50,613 nt of DNA from Stenotrophomonas beteli (GTDB lineage: Bacteria > Pseudomonadota > Gammaproteobacteria > Xanthomonadales > Xanthomonadaceae): positions 1-50,613 of the forward strand of contig NZ_LLXV01000030.1 of assembly GCF_001431665.1 (NCBI RefSeq), written 5' to 3'. Numbering within the stretch: the first letter of the stretch is position 1; every line of letters starts with the position of its first letter. Shown here in pieces: positions 1-8,090 of the stretch. Below the pieces are notes generated by a model, which saw nothing but the letters and a program-made list of their open reading frames with translations, had not been told where the DNA came from and ran no database searches. The position numbers and the translations under genes were made by a program.

Positions 1-3
1 CGG

Positions 4-38
4 GTGCAGGGCGCAGCCCTGCCAGTACCCCCCACCCC
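4..38 (-). repeat. Palindromic intergenic repeat, copy A
   Basis: Just upstream of proS, GCAGGGC at 6-12 pairs with GCCCTGC at 16-22 around a 3-base loop, followed by a C-rich tail. Read on the minus strand the order is a G-run, GCAGGGC, loop, GCCCTGC and CACC, which matches the element at 50495-50531. The head is GGGG here where the other copy has GTAG, so this copy looks degenerate. It resembles the REP/SMAG-type elements common in Stenotrophomonas intergenic DNA. Confidence 0.6.
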
Positions 39-85
39 GGCCGGGCTGGCAGAATAGGCGTCTCTGCCGTTATCCGAAGCCGACG

Positions 86-1789
86 ATGCGCCTCTCCCAG
101 TTCCACCTGCACACCACCAAGGAAACCCCCAGCGACGCCGAGCTGACCAGCCACCGGCTGATGCTGCGCGCGGGGATGATCCGCAAGCTCGCCTCCGGCC
201 TGTACACCTGGTCGCCGCTGGGCCTGCGCGTGCTGCGCAAGGTCGAGCGCATCGTGCGCGAGGAAATGGACCGTGCCGGCGCAGTGGAATTCCAGATCCC
301 CACCATCCAGCCGAAGGAACTGTGGGAGCAGACCGGGCGCTGGCAGAAGTTCGGCCCGCAGCTGCTGAAGATCAAGGACCGCAAGGACCAGGTGTTCTGC
401 TACAGCCCGACCGCCGAAGAAGCTGCCTGCGACTTTGCGCGCAGCGAGCTGTCCAGCTACAAGCAGCTGCCGGTGAACTTCTACCAGGTCCAGACCAAGT
501 TCCGCGACGAGATCCGTCCGCGCTTCGGCGTGATGCGCTCGCGCGAGTTCCTGATGAAGGACGCCTATTCGTTCCACCTGCACGATGAGTGCCTGGTGCG
601 CGAATACGAAAACATGAAGTCGGCCTACAGCCGCATCTTCACCCGCCTCGGCCTGGATTTCCGCATGGTGCAGGCCGACTCCGGCGCGATCGGTGGCGAT
701 GCCTCGCAGGAGTTCCACGTGATCGCCGATTCCGGCGAGGACGCACTGGTGTTCTCCACCGGTTCGGACTACGCGGCCAACATGGAGGCGGCGATCGCTG
801 CCGATCCGGCGCCGCGCGCGGCCGCCACCGAAGCGATGCGCAAGGTCGATACGCCCACCCAGAAGACCTGCGAGGATGTCGCGGCCCTGCTCGGCATCGA
901 CCTGCAGCGCACGGTGAAGTCGGTGGCGCTGGTGGCCGGCGAAGGTGAAGCCCAGCAGTTCGTGCTGGTGCTGGTGCGCGGCGACCATGAGGTCAACGAG
1001 ATCAAGCTGGCCAAGGTTGCCGGCCTGGACGAACAACGCTTTGCCAGCGAGGCGGAAATCGCCGAGTACCTGGGCAGCGTGCCCGGCTTCCTCGGCCCGG
1101 TCGCGCCGGCCAAGCCCATCCGCGTGGTGGCTGATCGTGAAGTGGCGGCGATGTCCGACTTCGTCGTCGGCGCCAACGAAGCCGGTTTCCACCTGGCTGG
1201 CGTCAACTGGGGCCGCGACCTGCCGGAACCGGACGTGGCCGATATCCGCAACGTGCGTGCCGGTGACCGCGCGCTGGACGGTGGCGAACTGAAGATCGCC
1301 CGTGGCATCGAGGTCGGCCATGTGTTCCAGCTGGGCCGCAAGTACGCCGAAGCGCTGGATGCCACCGTGCTGGACGAGAATGGCAAGGCCGCGGTGATGG
1401 CGATGGGGTGCTATGGCATCGGCATCTCGCGCGTGGTGGCTGCCGCGATTGAACAGAACCATGACGATGCCGGCATTATCTGGCCGGACGCGATGGCGCC
1501 GTGGCAGGTGGTGGTGTGCGTGATCAACCCGAAGGGTGACGCTGCGGTGGCCGAAGCGGCGGCCAGCCTGCTGCAGGAACTGCGCGATGCCGGCCTGGAT
1601 GCTGCGCTGGACGACCGTGGCCTGCGCCCGGGCGCGATGTTCGCCGACATGGAACTGATCGGTATTCCGCACCGCGTGGTGGTCAGCGAACGGGGCCTGG
1701 CCGCGGGCACCTACGAGTACCGTTCGCGCCGCGCCAGCGAAGCCGAGAGCCTGGACAAGGCCTCCCTGCTGCAGCGCCTGCAGGGTTGA
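86..1789 (+). CDS. proS: Prolyl-tRNA synthetase
   Basis: Cytoplasmic class II aminoacyl-tRNA synthetase charging tRNA-Pro. At 567 residues it has the length of the bacterial E. coli-type enzyme. Residues 1-200 carry the first part of the catalytic core, with the motif 2 stretch [17 protein letters not shown] near 139-155. Residues about 220-390 form the inserted editing (INS) domain that clears Ala-tRNA-Pro. Motif 3 with GCYGIGISR lies near 440, and the C-terminal anticodon-binding domain follows. The ATG at 86 gives the family-typical [15 protein letters not shown] start. It is a single gene followed directly by a strong terminator. Identity is clear. Confidence 0.98.
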   Translation: MRLSQFHLHTTKETPSDAELTSHRLMLRAGMIRKLASGLYTWSPLGLRVLRKVERIVREEMDRAGAVEFQIPTIQPKELWEQTGRWQKFGPQLLKIKDRKDQVFCYSPTAEEAACDFARSELSSYKQLPVNFYQVQTKFRDEIRPRFGVMRSREFLMKDAYSFHLHDECLVREYENMKSAYSRIFTRLGLDFRMVQADSGAIGGDASQEFHVIADSGEDALVFSTGSDYAANMEAAIAADPAPRAAATEAMRKVDTPTQKTCEDVAALLGIDLQRTVKSVALVAGEGEAQQFVLVLVRGDHEVNEIKLAKVAGLDEQRFASEAEIAEYLGSVPGFLGPVAPAKPIRVVADREVAAMSDFVVGANEAGFHLAGVNWGRDLPEPDVADIRNVRAGDRALDGGELKIARGIEVGHVFQLGRKYAEALDATVLDENGKAAVMAMGCYGIGISRVVAAAIEQNHDDAGIIWPDAMAPWQVVVCVINPKGDAAVAEAAASLLQELRDAGLDAALDDRGLRPGAMFADMELIGIPHRVVVSERGLAAGTYEYRSRRASEAESLDKASLLQRLQG

Positions 1790-1800
1790 TCGGTACACAG

Positions 1801-1827
1801 GACCGGGGCATGCCCCGGTCTTTTTTT
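1801..1827 (+). terminator. Rho-independent terminator of proS
   Basis: Perfect 8-bp stem GACCGGGG / CCCCGGTC around a CATG loop, followed at once by seven T, 12 bases after the proS stop codon. Confidence 0.93.
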
Positions 1828-1924
1828 GCCGGTGAACGGCCAGCCGGAATATGGCAGCAGACATAATCCGGTCAAAATGCCCGCGCTGCAGCCGTCAGCT
1901 CGCCAAGACCTGTCCCTGCCGTAT

Positions 1925-1953
1925 TTGTGCTTGGAATAATTCATCTCTATTCT
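1925..1953 (+). promoter_or_regulatory. Possible promoter of the H-NS-like gene
   Basis: TTGTGC, 17 bases, then TATTCT, in a stretch more AT-rich than its surroundings, about 60 bases before the start codon of the H-NS-like gene. Both boxes match the sigma-70 consensus only partly (3/6 and 4/6), so this is a weak call. Confidence 0.3.
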
Positions 1954-2014
1954 GTCCGCCGACGCCATGGACTGGCTCGTCCCGTCCACACATTAGTTTC
2001 TGGAGTAACCGTAA

Positions 2015-2398
2015 ATGAGCATTGACCTGACCGGCCTGTCGGCACGCGAGCTGGGCGCCCTGATCCGCACCGCGAAGAAGCAGCAGACCATCGTTGCCAA
2101 GCGCCGGCCGATCACCAAGGTCCGCGCGCAGCTGACCAAGCTGGCCAAGACCGAGGGTTACACGATCGAGGAACTGTTCGGCGACGCCCCGGCACCGCGT
2201 GCGCGCAAGGTGGCCAAGGCCACCAAGGCGCCGTCCAAGACCGCCGGCCGCAAGCTGGGCAAGGTGGCACCGAAGTACCGCAACCCGGCCAACCCGAAGG
2301 AAACCTGGACCGGCCGTGGCAAGCAGCCGCGCTGGATGGCCGAGCTGACCGCCAAGGGCAACAAGAAGCCGGAAGATTTCCTGATCAAGAAGGCCTGA
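2015..2398 (+). CDS. H-NS family nucleoid-associated DNA-binding protein
   Basis: A 127-residue H-NS-type protein, expected to bind AT-rich DNA, bridge it and silence genes. Residues 1-50 are charged and helical, as in the H-NS oligomerisation region. Residues 58-85 are a flexible linker rich in Lys, Ala and Pro. Residues 88-108 hold the H-NS DNA-binding signature, including TWTGRGKQPRWM. The start is supported by GGAG at 2002-2005. The gene is monocistronic, with its own leader and a strong terminator. The family call rests on the C-terminal motif. Which xanthomonad paralogue it is (several exist, including XrvA-like ones) cannot be settled here. Confidence 0.88.
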   Translation: MSIDLTGLSARELGALIRTAKKQQTIVAKRRPITKVRAQLTKLAKTEGYTIEELFGDAPAPRARKVAKATKAPSKTAGRKLGKVAPKYRNPANPKETWTGRGKQPRWMAELTAKGNKKPEDFLIKKA

Positions 2399-2420
2399 GG
2401 CCGGATCGGGAAGGCATTGG

Positions 2421-2449
2421 AAAACGCCGGCGAACGCCGGCGTTTTTTT
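2421..2449 (+). terminator. Rho-independent terminator of the H-NS-like gene
   Basis: Near-perfect inverted repeat (AAAACGCCGGC / GCCGGCGTTTT around GAAC) ending in a run of seven T, 22 bases after the stop codon. Confidence 0.92.
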
Positions 2450-2453
2450 GCAG

Positions 2454-2509
2454 CGCCGAGCCCACGCTCGGCTATCCATATGCAAAGCCGAGCATGGGCT
2501 CGGCCCTAC
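2454..2509 (-). repeat. SMAG-like REP pair with GTAG head
   Basis: Two short hairpins: GCCGAGC/GCTCGGC at 2454-2472 and the related GCCGAGC/GCTCGGC at 2486-2504. On the minus strand the second is preceded by GTAG (complement of 2506-2509), the head that defines SMAG elements of S. maltophilia. The TAG stop codon of the ThrE-like gene (2506-2508) falls inside that GTAG. The pair lies between two convergent genes, where such elements often sit. Confidence 0.7.
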
Positions 2510-3765
2510 AGGGTCTTGCGTGCCGGCATCAACAGGTTGCCGAACAGCAGGCCCGCCACCAGTGCCATCACCACGTTGAGCACGGTGAGGAACACGCTTT
2601 GCCCGGCGCCCACGTCCTGCTGCTGGACCAGGGTCAGCACGCCGCGCAGGCTGGTGCTGCCGGGTACCATCATGATGATGCCGGGCAAGCGGATGATCGC
2701 GCCCGGGCGCCCGACCAGGCGCCCGAACAGATTGCCGCCGGCGGTCAGCAGCATCGCCGACAGGAAGATGCCGGCCGGCGCGCCCCAGGCATGGCCACCG
2801 AACTTGGAGATGGCGTAACCGGCCACCGAGGCGGCAATCACCCACGGATAATCGCGACGGTTGGCCTTGAACAGCATCGCGAAGGCGAATGCCGCGGTCA
2901 GCAACGACCCCCACTCCACCCACGGCCCCTGCGGCCGTGCGGCGCGGATCACCGGGTCCAGGCCGAGCACATCGGCCAGGGTCACCGCGATCATCGCGCC
3001 GACACTGAGCTTCATGATGGTGGTCAGTGCGCCGGCGAAGCGCGCCGTGCCCGATACCCAATGCTGGCTGGCCAGTTCGTTGACCGCGTTGGTCAGCGAC
3101 ATGCCGGGCAGCAACACCACCAGCGAGGCGATGATCACGGTGTTGAGGTTGAGCGCCCCGATGAAGGAGGCCACCAGCGTGGCCACCATGCCGGCCAGCA
3201 GCGCGGCCAGCGCCTCGGCCGCCTCGCGGGTGGCCGGGCGACGGTCGGTGACCATGCCGAGCAGGCCGATCATCAGGCCGATGACACCGGCGGTGGCGAT
3301 GTCCAGCCACGGCAGCTTCCACATGCCGGCCACACCGGCCGCGCCCAGGCTGAAGGAAAGGATGGTGCGCAGCTTGCCGCGCCGGCCCGGATCCTTGTCC
3401 AGCTGGCGCAGCGCCGTGTGGCCCTGGGCGATGCTCATCCGGCCGTTGGATACTTCCTCGGCGATGCGGTCGGCCACGCTGAGCTTGTGCAGATCGTTCT
3501 CGCCGGGCGCCAGCCGGATCACGCGGGTGATGTCACTGGAGCCGATTGCCTGCGCCGGGTCGCTGAAGCTGAGGATGATACCGGTGGGATTCGACCACGG
3601 TTCACAATCCAGATCGAGCTGGCGGGCCAGTGCCACCACTGCCGTTTCCAGGCGCTGGGCCGTGGTGCCATAGCTGTGCAGGCGTCCGGCGATCTCGGAA
3701 ACGAAGGCCACGCGCTGTGCGTAGGTGGCCTGGGGCGTGGGGATCGTGTGAGCGTCTGCGGACAT
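2506..3765 (-). CDS. ThrE-like threonine/serine exporter family membrane protein
   Basis: A 419-residue inner-membrane protein of the ThrE (DUF1212 plus DUF3815) family, whose founding member exports threonine and serine in Corynebacterium. Residues 1-130 form the soluble N-terminal part with FVSEIAGRLHSYGTTAQRLE and the SFSD stretch. About ten hydrophobic segments follow from residue 135, in two blocks matching the two family domains. The ATG at 3765 is supported by the MSADAHTIPTPQ lead into the conserved helix. It is convergent with the H-NS-like gene and ends inside a repeat. Substrate is not shown by the sequence, and some relatives have been linked to other organic acids. Confidence 0.85.
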   Translation of the reverse strand: MSADAHTIPTPQATYAQRVAFVSEIAGRLHSYGTTAQRLETAVVALARQLDLDCEPWSNPTGIILSFSDPAQAIGSSDITRVIRLAPGENDLHKLSVADRIAEEVSNGRMSIAQGHTALRQLDKDPGRRGKLRTILSFSLGAAGVAGMWKLPWLDIATAGVIGLMIGLLGMVTDRRPATREAAEALAALLAGMVATLVASFIGALNLNTVIIASLVVLLPGMSLTNAVNELASQHWVSGTARFAGALTTIMKLSVGAMIAVTLADVLGLDPVIRAARPQGPWVEWGSLLTAAFAFAMLFKANRRDYPWVIAASVAGYAISKFGGHAWGAPAGIFLSAMLLTAGGNLFGRLVGRPGAIIRLPGIIMMVPGSTSLRGVLTLVQQQDVGAGQSVFLTVLNVVMALVAGLLFGNLLMPARKTL

Positions 3766-3857
3766 GCGCCGTAGTATTACCTACGCCGGGCCCCGCCGGA
3801 TAAATTCATCCGGGTACGACCCGACGCCCGCTACAGAACGGTTATGCTGCGACCCGA

Positions 3858-4979
3858 ATGGCCCACGTGACCCCGAACCACGCCCCCCAGCTCGAACAGG
3901 ATGCCCATGACCCGGGCGTGATCCGCCTGTCCGGCACCTGGACCCTCAAGACCGCGCTGGCCGCGGCCGAAGTCCTGCGCGGCGTTCCCGACACGCTGAC
4001 CGGCATCGATGCCACCGGCATCGAGAAGATGGATTCTGCCGGCGTACTGCAGGTACTGCGCGTCGCCCATCGCGCCGACCTCGGCGAAGACGCACTGAAG
4101 TTCCGCCCGGATCACCAGGCACTGGTGTGCACCATCGAGGAAGTGGCCGACGACCGGCCCAAGCCCAAGCGCGACTTCGGCGTGCTGGCGGCACTGGAAC
4201 GGCTGGGTGTCAGCGTCCATGCCACCGGCCACAACATCAAGGCGCTGTGCAGCTTCCTCGGCGAGAACCTGGTCAAGGCCGCACGCCTGGTGAAGGAGCC
4301 GCGCCGGTTCCGGCTCACCGCCACCGTGCACCAGATGGAACAGGTGGGCCTGGATGCGGTGCCACTGGTGGCGCTGCTGTCGTACCTGGTCGGTGCGGTG
4401 ATCGCCTTCCTCGGCTCCACCATCCTGCGTGACTTCGGCGCGGAGATCTATGTGGTGGAGCTGGTCAACATCGCCTTCCTGCGCGAGTTCGCCGTGCTGC
4501 TGACCGCGATCGTGCTGGCCGGCCGCACCGCCAGTGCGTTCACCGCGCAGATCGGTGCGATGAAGGCACGCGAGGAGATCGATGCGATGCGCACGCTGGG
4601 GCTGGACCCGGTCGATCTGCTGGTGCTGCCGCGCCTGCTGGCACTGCTGGTCACGCTGCCACTGCTGACCTTCATCGCGATGATCGCCGGCCTGGCCGGT
4701 GGCATCACCGTGGGTGCGTTCGACCTGGATATTCCGCCACAGATGTACATCGCGCGGATGCACGAGACGATGGAGGTGCGGCACATGCTGGTCGGCCTGT
4801 CCAAGGCGCCGGTGTTCGCGCTGGTGATCGGCCTGATCGGCTGCCTGGAAGGGCTGAAGGTGGAAGGCACCGCCCAGTCGGTGGGCGAACGCACCACCTC
4901 CAGCGTGGTGCAGACCATCTCGCTGGTGATCATCATCGACGCCTTCGCGGCGTTGTGGTTCATGCACATGGACTGGTGA
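3858..4979 (+). CDS. mlaE: MlaE-type lipid ABC transporter permease with N-terminal STAS domain
   Basis: First gene of an MCE lipid-transport operon. Residues 10-105 form a STAS-type domain (IRLSGTWTLKTALAAAEVL, then IDATGIEKMDSAGVLQVLR). Residues 115-373 form the MlaE permease with about five membrane segments, including FLREFAVLLTAIVLAGRTAS and the MKAREEIDAMRTLGLDP loop. In E. coli the STAS protein MlaB is separate; here the two are fused. The partner is the ATPase starting two bases after this stop. No clear Shine-Dalgarno precedes the ATG, and a TATGCT hexamer lies only 10 bases upstream, so the message may be nearly leaderless. The exact mla paralogue is uncertain, because xanthomonads may also carry a canonical mlaFEDCB operon. 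Confidence 0.9.
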   Translation: MAHVTPNHAPQLEQDAHDPGVIRLSGTWTLKTALAAAEVLRGVPDTLTGIDATGIEKMDSAGVLQVLRVAHRADLGEDALKFRPDHQALVCTIEEVADDRPKPKRDFGVLAALERLGVSVHATGHNIKALCSFLGENLVKAARLVKEPRRFRLTATVHQMEQVGLDAVPLVALLSYLVGAVIAFLGSTILRDFGAEIYVVELVNIAFLREFAVLLTAIVLAGRTASAFTAQIGAMKAREEIDAMRTLGLDPVDLLVLPRLLALLVTLPLLTFIAMIAGLAGGITVGAFDLDIPPQMYIARMHETMEVRHMLVGLSKAPVFALVIGLIGCLEGLKVEGTAQSVGERTTSSVVQTISLVIIIDAFAALWFMHMDW

Positions 4980-4980
4980 G

Positions 4981-5808
4981 ATGACCACATCGCCCGCCAC
5001 CGAAACCCTCGACATGCGCGACAGCGACGGCCATGAACTGGCCATCCGCGTGCGCGGGCTGGTCAACCGCTTCGGCAGCCAGACCGTGCACGAAGACCTG
5101 GACCTGGACGTGCGCCGTGGCGAAATCCTCGGCGTGGTCGGTGGCTCGGGTACCGGCAAGTCGGTGCTGATGCGCTCCATCCTCGGCCTGCGCACGCCCG
5201 ATGCGGGGCAGATCGAAGTGCTCGGCCGCGACGCGCGTGCCGACGACGCCGAAAGCCGCCTGCACATCGAGCGCAACACCGGCGTGCTGTTCCAGGACGG
5301 CGCCCTGTTCTCTTCACTGACCGTGGGCGAGAACGTGCAGGTGCCGCTGAAGGAGCATCACCGCGAACTGCCCGAGCGCTGGCACTACGAACTGGCGCTG
5401 TTGAAGGTGAAGCTGGCCGGCCTGCCGGCCGATGCGATCAACAAGCTGCCCTCGCAGCTGTCCGGCGGCATGCGCAAGCGTGCCGGGCTGGCCCGTGCGC
5501 TGGCATTGGATCCGCCGCTGCTGTTCCTGGATGAACCCACCGCCGGCCTGGACCCGATCGGTGCGGCGGCGTTCGACCGCCTGATCAAGACCCTGCAGGA
5601 AGCGCTGGGGCTGACCGTGTTCCTGATCACCCATGACCTGGACACGCTGTACGCCATCTGCGACCGCGTCGCCGTGCTGGCCGACCGCAAGGTGGTCGCC
5701 AACGCGCCGTTGCCGGACATCGAGAAACTGGATCATCCGTGGATCCAGGAATACTTCCACGGACCGCGCGCGCGTGCCGCACGCGGCGAACAGATCGAGA
5801 GTGCCTGA
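4981..5808 (+). CDS. mlaF: MlaF-type ABC transporter ATPase
   Basis: Cytoplasmic ATPase of the MCE lipid transporter. The 275-residue protein has Walker A GGSGTGKS at 54-61, a Q-loop around 105 (FQDGALFSSLTV), the signature LSGGMRKR at 160-167, and Walker B LFLDEPTAGLDP at 181-192. A His switch (LITHDL) follows. The LSGGMRKR form is typical of MlaF/Ttg2A proteins. It starts one base after the permease stop and ends three bases before the MCE gene, so it is cotranscribed. Confidence 0.93.
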   Translation: MTTSPATETLDMRDSDGHELAIRVRGLVNRFGSQTVHEDLDLDVRRGEILGVVGGSGTGKSVLMRSILGLRTPDAGQIEVLGRDARADDAESRLHIERNTGVLFQDGALFSSLTVGENVQVPLKEHHRELPERWHYELALLKVKLAGLPADAINKLPSQLSGGMRKRAGLARALALDPPLLFLDEPTAGLDPIGAAAFDRLIKTLQEALGLTVFLITHDLDTLYAICDRVAVLADRKVVANAPLPDIEKLDHPWIQEYFHGPRARAARGEQIESA

Positions 5809-5811
5809 GCC

Positions 5812-6738
5812 ATGGAAACCAAAGCCAACTACGTGCTGATCGGCGCGTTCACCCTGATCACCGGCCTGGCCCTGCTGGCCTTCGGCCTGTGGGCGGCCAA
5901 GTATTCGTCCGACCGCACCTGGCAGGAATACCGCGTGGTGTTCCGCGAGGCGGTGACCGGCCTGTCGGTCGGCAGCCCGGTGCAGTACAACGGCATCGCA
6001 GTCGGCTCGATCACCGAACTGAACCTGGTTCCCGATGACCCGCGCCAGGTGGTCGCGCGCATCCGCCTCAATTCGACCACGCCGGTGAAGACCGATACCC
6101 GCGCCAAGCTGGCGATCACCAGCCTGACCGGGCCGTCGATCATCCAGCTCAGTGGCGGCACGCCGCAGTCACCGGCGCTGACCACGGTCAACAAGGACCC
6201 GGCACCGATCATCCCGACCACGCCGTCGGCGCTGCAGAACATCACCGATGTGGCCAACCGCATCGTCGAGCGCATGGACCAGATCCTCAGCGACCGCAAC
6301 GTGGCCTCGATCAACGCCACGCTGGCCAACCTGGAAACCATCAGTGGGGGCCTGGCTGACCGCGACCAGGGCACCCAGGCGCTGCTGCTCAGCGCGCGCG
6401 ACGCCGCGCGCAGCCTGGACACCACGCTGAAGACCACCAACGGCACCATCGAGCGCCTGGACAAGAACCTGGTGCAGCAGCTGCCGGGCATCATCGACAA
6501 GCTCGACGCGACCCTGGCCAAGCTCGACTCGGCGGCCGGCAACGCCGATTCGATCCTGGGCGAGAACCGCGCGGCGATCAACAGCTTCGCCAACGATGGC
6601 CTGGGCCAGCTGGGCCCGACCCTGACCGAACTGCGTGGCCTGATCCGCGACCTGCGCCGGGTCAGCGACCGCCTCGAGAACAACCCCGCGCGCTACCTGC
6701 TGGGCCGCGACGCACCGAAGGAGTTCGAACCCAAATGA
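5812..6738 (+). CDS. mlaD: MlaD-type MCE-domain lipid-binding protein
   Basis: Periplasmic lipid-binding subunit anchored in the inner membrane. Residues 7-29 are one N-terminal membrane helix. Residues 37-115 are an MCE domain (YRVVFREAVTGLSVGSPVQY, then GIAVGSI). Residues 130-290 are a long helical tail, as in MCE proteins that build a shaft across the periplasm. At 308 residues it is longer than E. coli MlaD (about 183), so it is closer to the long-tailed MCE proteins of auxiliary systems. The stop overlaps the next start (ATGA). Confidence 0.92.
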   Translation: METKANYVLIGAFTLITGLALLAFGLWAAKYSSDRTWQEYRVVFREAVTGLSVGSPVQYNGIAVGSITELNLVPDDPRQVVARIRLNSTTPVKTDTRAKLAITSLTGPSIIQLSGGTPQSPALTTVNKDPAPIIPTTPSALQNITDVANRIVERMDQILSDRNVASINATLANLETISGGLADRDQGTQALLLSARDAARSLDTTLKTTNGTIERLDKNLVQQLPGIIDKLDATLAKLDSAAGNADSILGENRAAINSFANDGLGQLGPTLTELRGLIRDLRRVSDRLENNPARYLLGRDAPKEFEPK

Positions 6739-7376
6739 ACCCGATGCCGCTTCCGCGCCTGCTGCTGGCCGCTTCGATGGTCGCCCTGCTGGGTGGCTGC
6801 TCCATCCTGGGCAGCAGCGAGAAAACGGCGGTGACGCTGTACTCGCCGGCTGTGCAGGTCAAGGCCGATCCGTCGTGGCCGCAGGCCAGCTGGCAGCTGG
6901 TACTGGCCAAGCCCAGCGCCGCACGCATGGTCGACAGCCCGCGCATCAATGTGCGGCCGACGCCTTCGCAGCTGGAGATCTACAAGGGCGCCAGCTGGGC
7001 GCAGCCGGCCACCGACATGATCGAAGACACCCTGCTGCGCGGCTTCGAGGACTCCGGCCGCATCCGCGGGGTGGCCCGCAGCGCCGCCGGCATCCGTGCC
7101 GATTACAAGCTGTCCACCGACGTGCGCCGCTTCGAATCGGATTACCAGGGCCAGGCCACGCCGACGGTGGTGATCGAGGTCAACGCCAAGCTGATCCACG
7201 TCGCCGACCAGCGCGTGGTCGCCGATCGCACGTTCCGCCAGGCACAACCGGTCGGCAGCACTGACGTTCCGGCGGTGACCGCCGCCTTCGAGCGCGGCCT
7301 GCAGCAGCTGGCACAGGATGTGGTGGGGTGGACGCTGGTGAGCGGGCAGGCCGACCAACCCAACGTCGCGCGCTGA
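6735..7376 (+). CDS. ABC-type transport auxiliary lipoprotein (PqiC/ABC_trans_aux-like)
   Basis: A 213-residue predicted outer-membrane lipoprotein. Residues 1-21 are a lipoprotein signal ending ALLGG, with the lipid-modified Cys22 followed by Ser. The mature part resembles ABC-type transport auxiliary components (LYSPAVQVK, then a strand-rich domain ending GRTF-type RTFRQAQPV). Such proteins, like PqiC, work with MCE systems at the outer membrane. The ATGA overlap with the MCE gene puts it in the same operon. The C-terminal VAR and stop lie in a 20-bp palindrome shared with the convergent alkB. Confidence 0.85.
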   Translation: MNPMPLPRLLLAASMVALLGGCSILGSSEKTAVTLYSPAVQVKADPSWPQASWQLVLAKPSAARMVDSPRINVRPTPSQLEIYKGASWAQPATDMIEDTLLRGFEDSGRIRGVARSAAGIRADYKLSTDVRRFESDYQGQATPTVVIEVNAKLIHVADQRVVADRTFRQAQPVGSTDVPAVTAAFERGLQQLAQDVVGWTLVSGQADQPNVAR

Positions 7377-7388
7377 TCGATCAGCGCG
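7369..7388. terminator. 20-bp perfect palindrome across two convergent stop codons
   Basis: CGCGCTGATCGATCAGCGCG reads the same on both strands. It contains the TGA of the lipoprotein gene (7374-7376) and the stop of alkB (complement of 7381-7383). With no T-run it is at best an atypical bidirectional terminator. Confidence 0.5.
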
Positions 7389-7974
7389 GCATGATCCAGC
7401 GGAACGTCAGGTTGATCCGTTCACCCTGCACCCGCGCCATCTTCGGCAGCGCATGCTGGTAGTAGCGCTGGGTCGGCCCGGCCATCACCAGCAGGTCGCC
7501 GTGGCCCAGCATGAATTCGGCCTTGCGCGCCGGATCATCGCGCCGCCGCAGCAGGAACCGCCGTGCCGCACCGAGGGTCAGCGAGGCGATCACCGGTGCC
7601 GGCCCCAGCTCCGGCTCGTCATCACTGTGCCAGCCCATGTAATCGCTGCCGCTGCGGTAGCGGTTCAGCAGCACGCTGTTGAAGCGGCCGACACCTTCGG
7701 CGTGCAGCTGCTCACGCACGGCCTGCAGCACAGGCGGCCACGGCTGCGGCACGAAGTCGGCACCGGAGTAGCGATAGCGGGCCTGCGGGTCGCCGATCCA
7801 GCAGCTCAGCCGCGGCGAGTCCACCCAGTGACCGAACATGCGGATGCGGTGCACCTCCCAGGGCACGTCGGCCTGCAGCCCGGCCATCAGGGCATCGGCC
7901 TGGGCAGCGGCCAGCCAGCCCGGCAGGTGCTGGACGTCGGCATCGGGCAGATCGTGCGGGAAGAGCATGGCCAC
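7381..7974 (-). CDS. alkB: AlkB-type alpha-ketoglutarate-dependent dioxygenase
   Basis: Repairs alkylated bases by Fe(II)/2-oxoglutarate oxidative demethylation. The 197-residue protein shows the iron ligands H116 and D118 in GWHSDDEPELG and H174 in RYYQHALPK. The 2-oxoglutarate-binding arginines lie in RINLTFR (186-192). NRYRSGSDYMGWHSDDE is closer to the ALKBH2-like bacterial group than to E. coli AlkB. The GTG at 7974 gives MAMLF; an ATG two codons downstream is an equal alternative. It is a single gene, convergent with the Mla operon, and no ada gene is nearby. Confidence 0.9.
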   Translation of the reverse strand: MAMLFPHDLPDADVQHLPGWLAAAQADALMAGLQADVPWEVHRIRMFGHWVDSPRLSCWIGDPQARYRYSGADFVPQPWPPVLQAVREQLHAEGVGRFNSVLLNRYRSGSDYMGWHSDDEPELGPAPVIASLTLGAARRFLLRRRDDPARKAEFMLGHGDLLVMAGPTQRYYQHALPKMARVQGERINLTFRWIMPR

Positions 7975-8027
7975 ACGCTAGCATGCCGGTGTTTGCCGTC
8001 ACGGCCGCCAGCGCTGAAAATGCCCGC

Positions 8028-8090
8028 ATGACCGTTGCCCCGATGCCGATCCCCGTGTTCCACCTGCCGTCCTGGCGCCACACCCGATGA
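8028..8090 (+). CDS. Possible 20-residue leader ORF coupled to the glycan gene
   Basis: A short frame, ATG at 8028, encodes MTVAPMPIPVFHLPSWRHTR and its TGA overlaps the next start as ATGA. This is the arrangement seen in translational coupling. No good Shine-Dalgarno precedes it, and it may be chance. Confidence 0.2.
   Translation: MTVAPMPIPVFHLPSWRHTR

Noticed and set aside
1895..3322. Long minus-strand frame across the H-NS-like gene and the ThrE-like gene
   Set aside because: It is out of frame with both recognised proteins, and its composition (His/Arg/Gly-rich) is typical of a shadow frame in GC-rich DNA.
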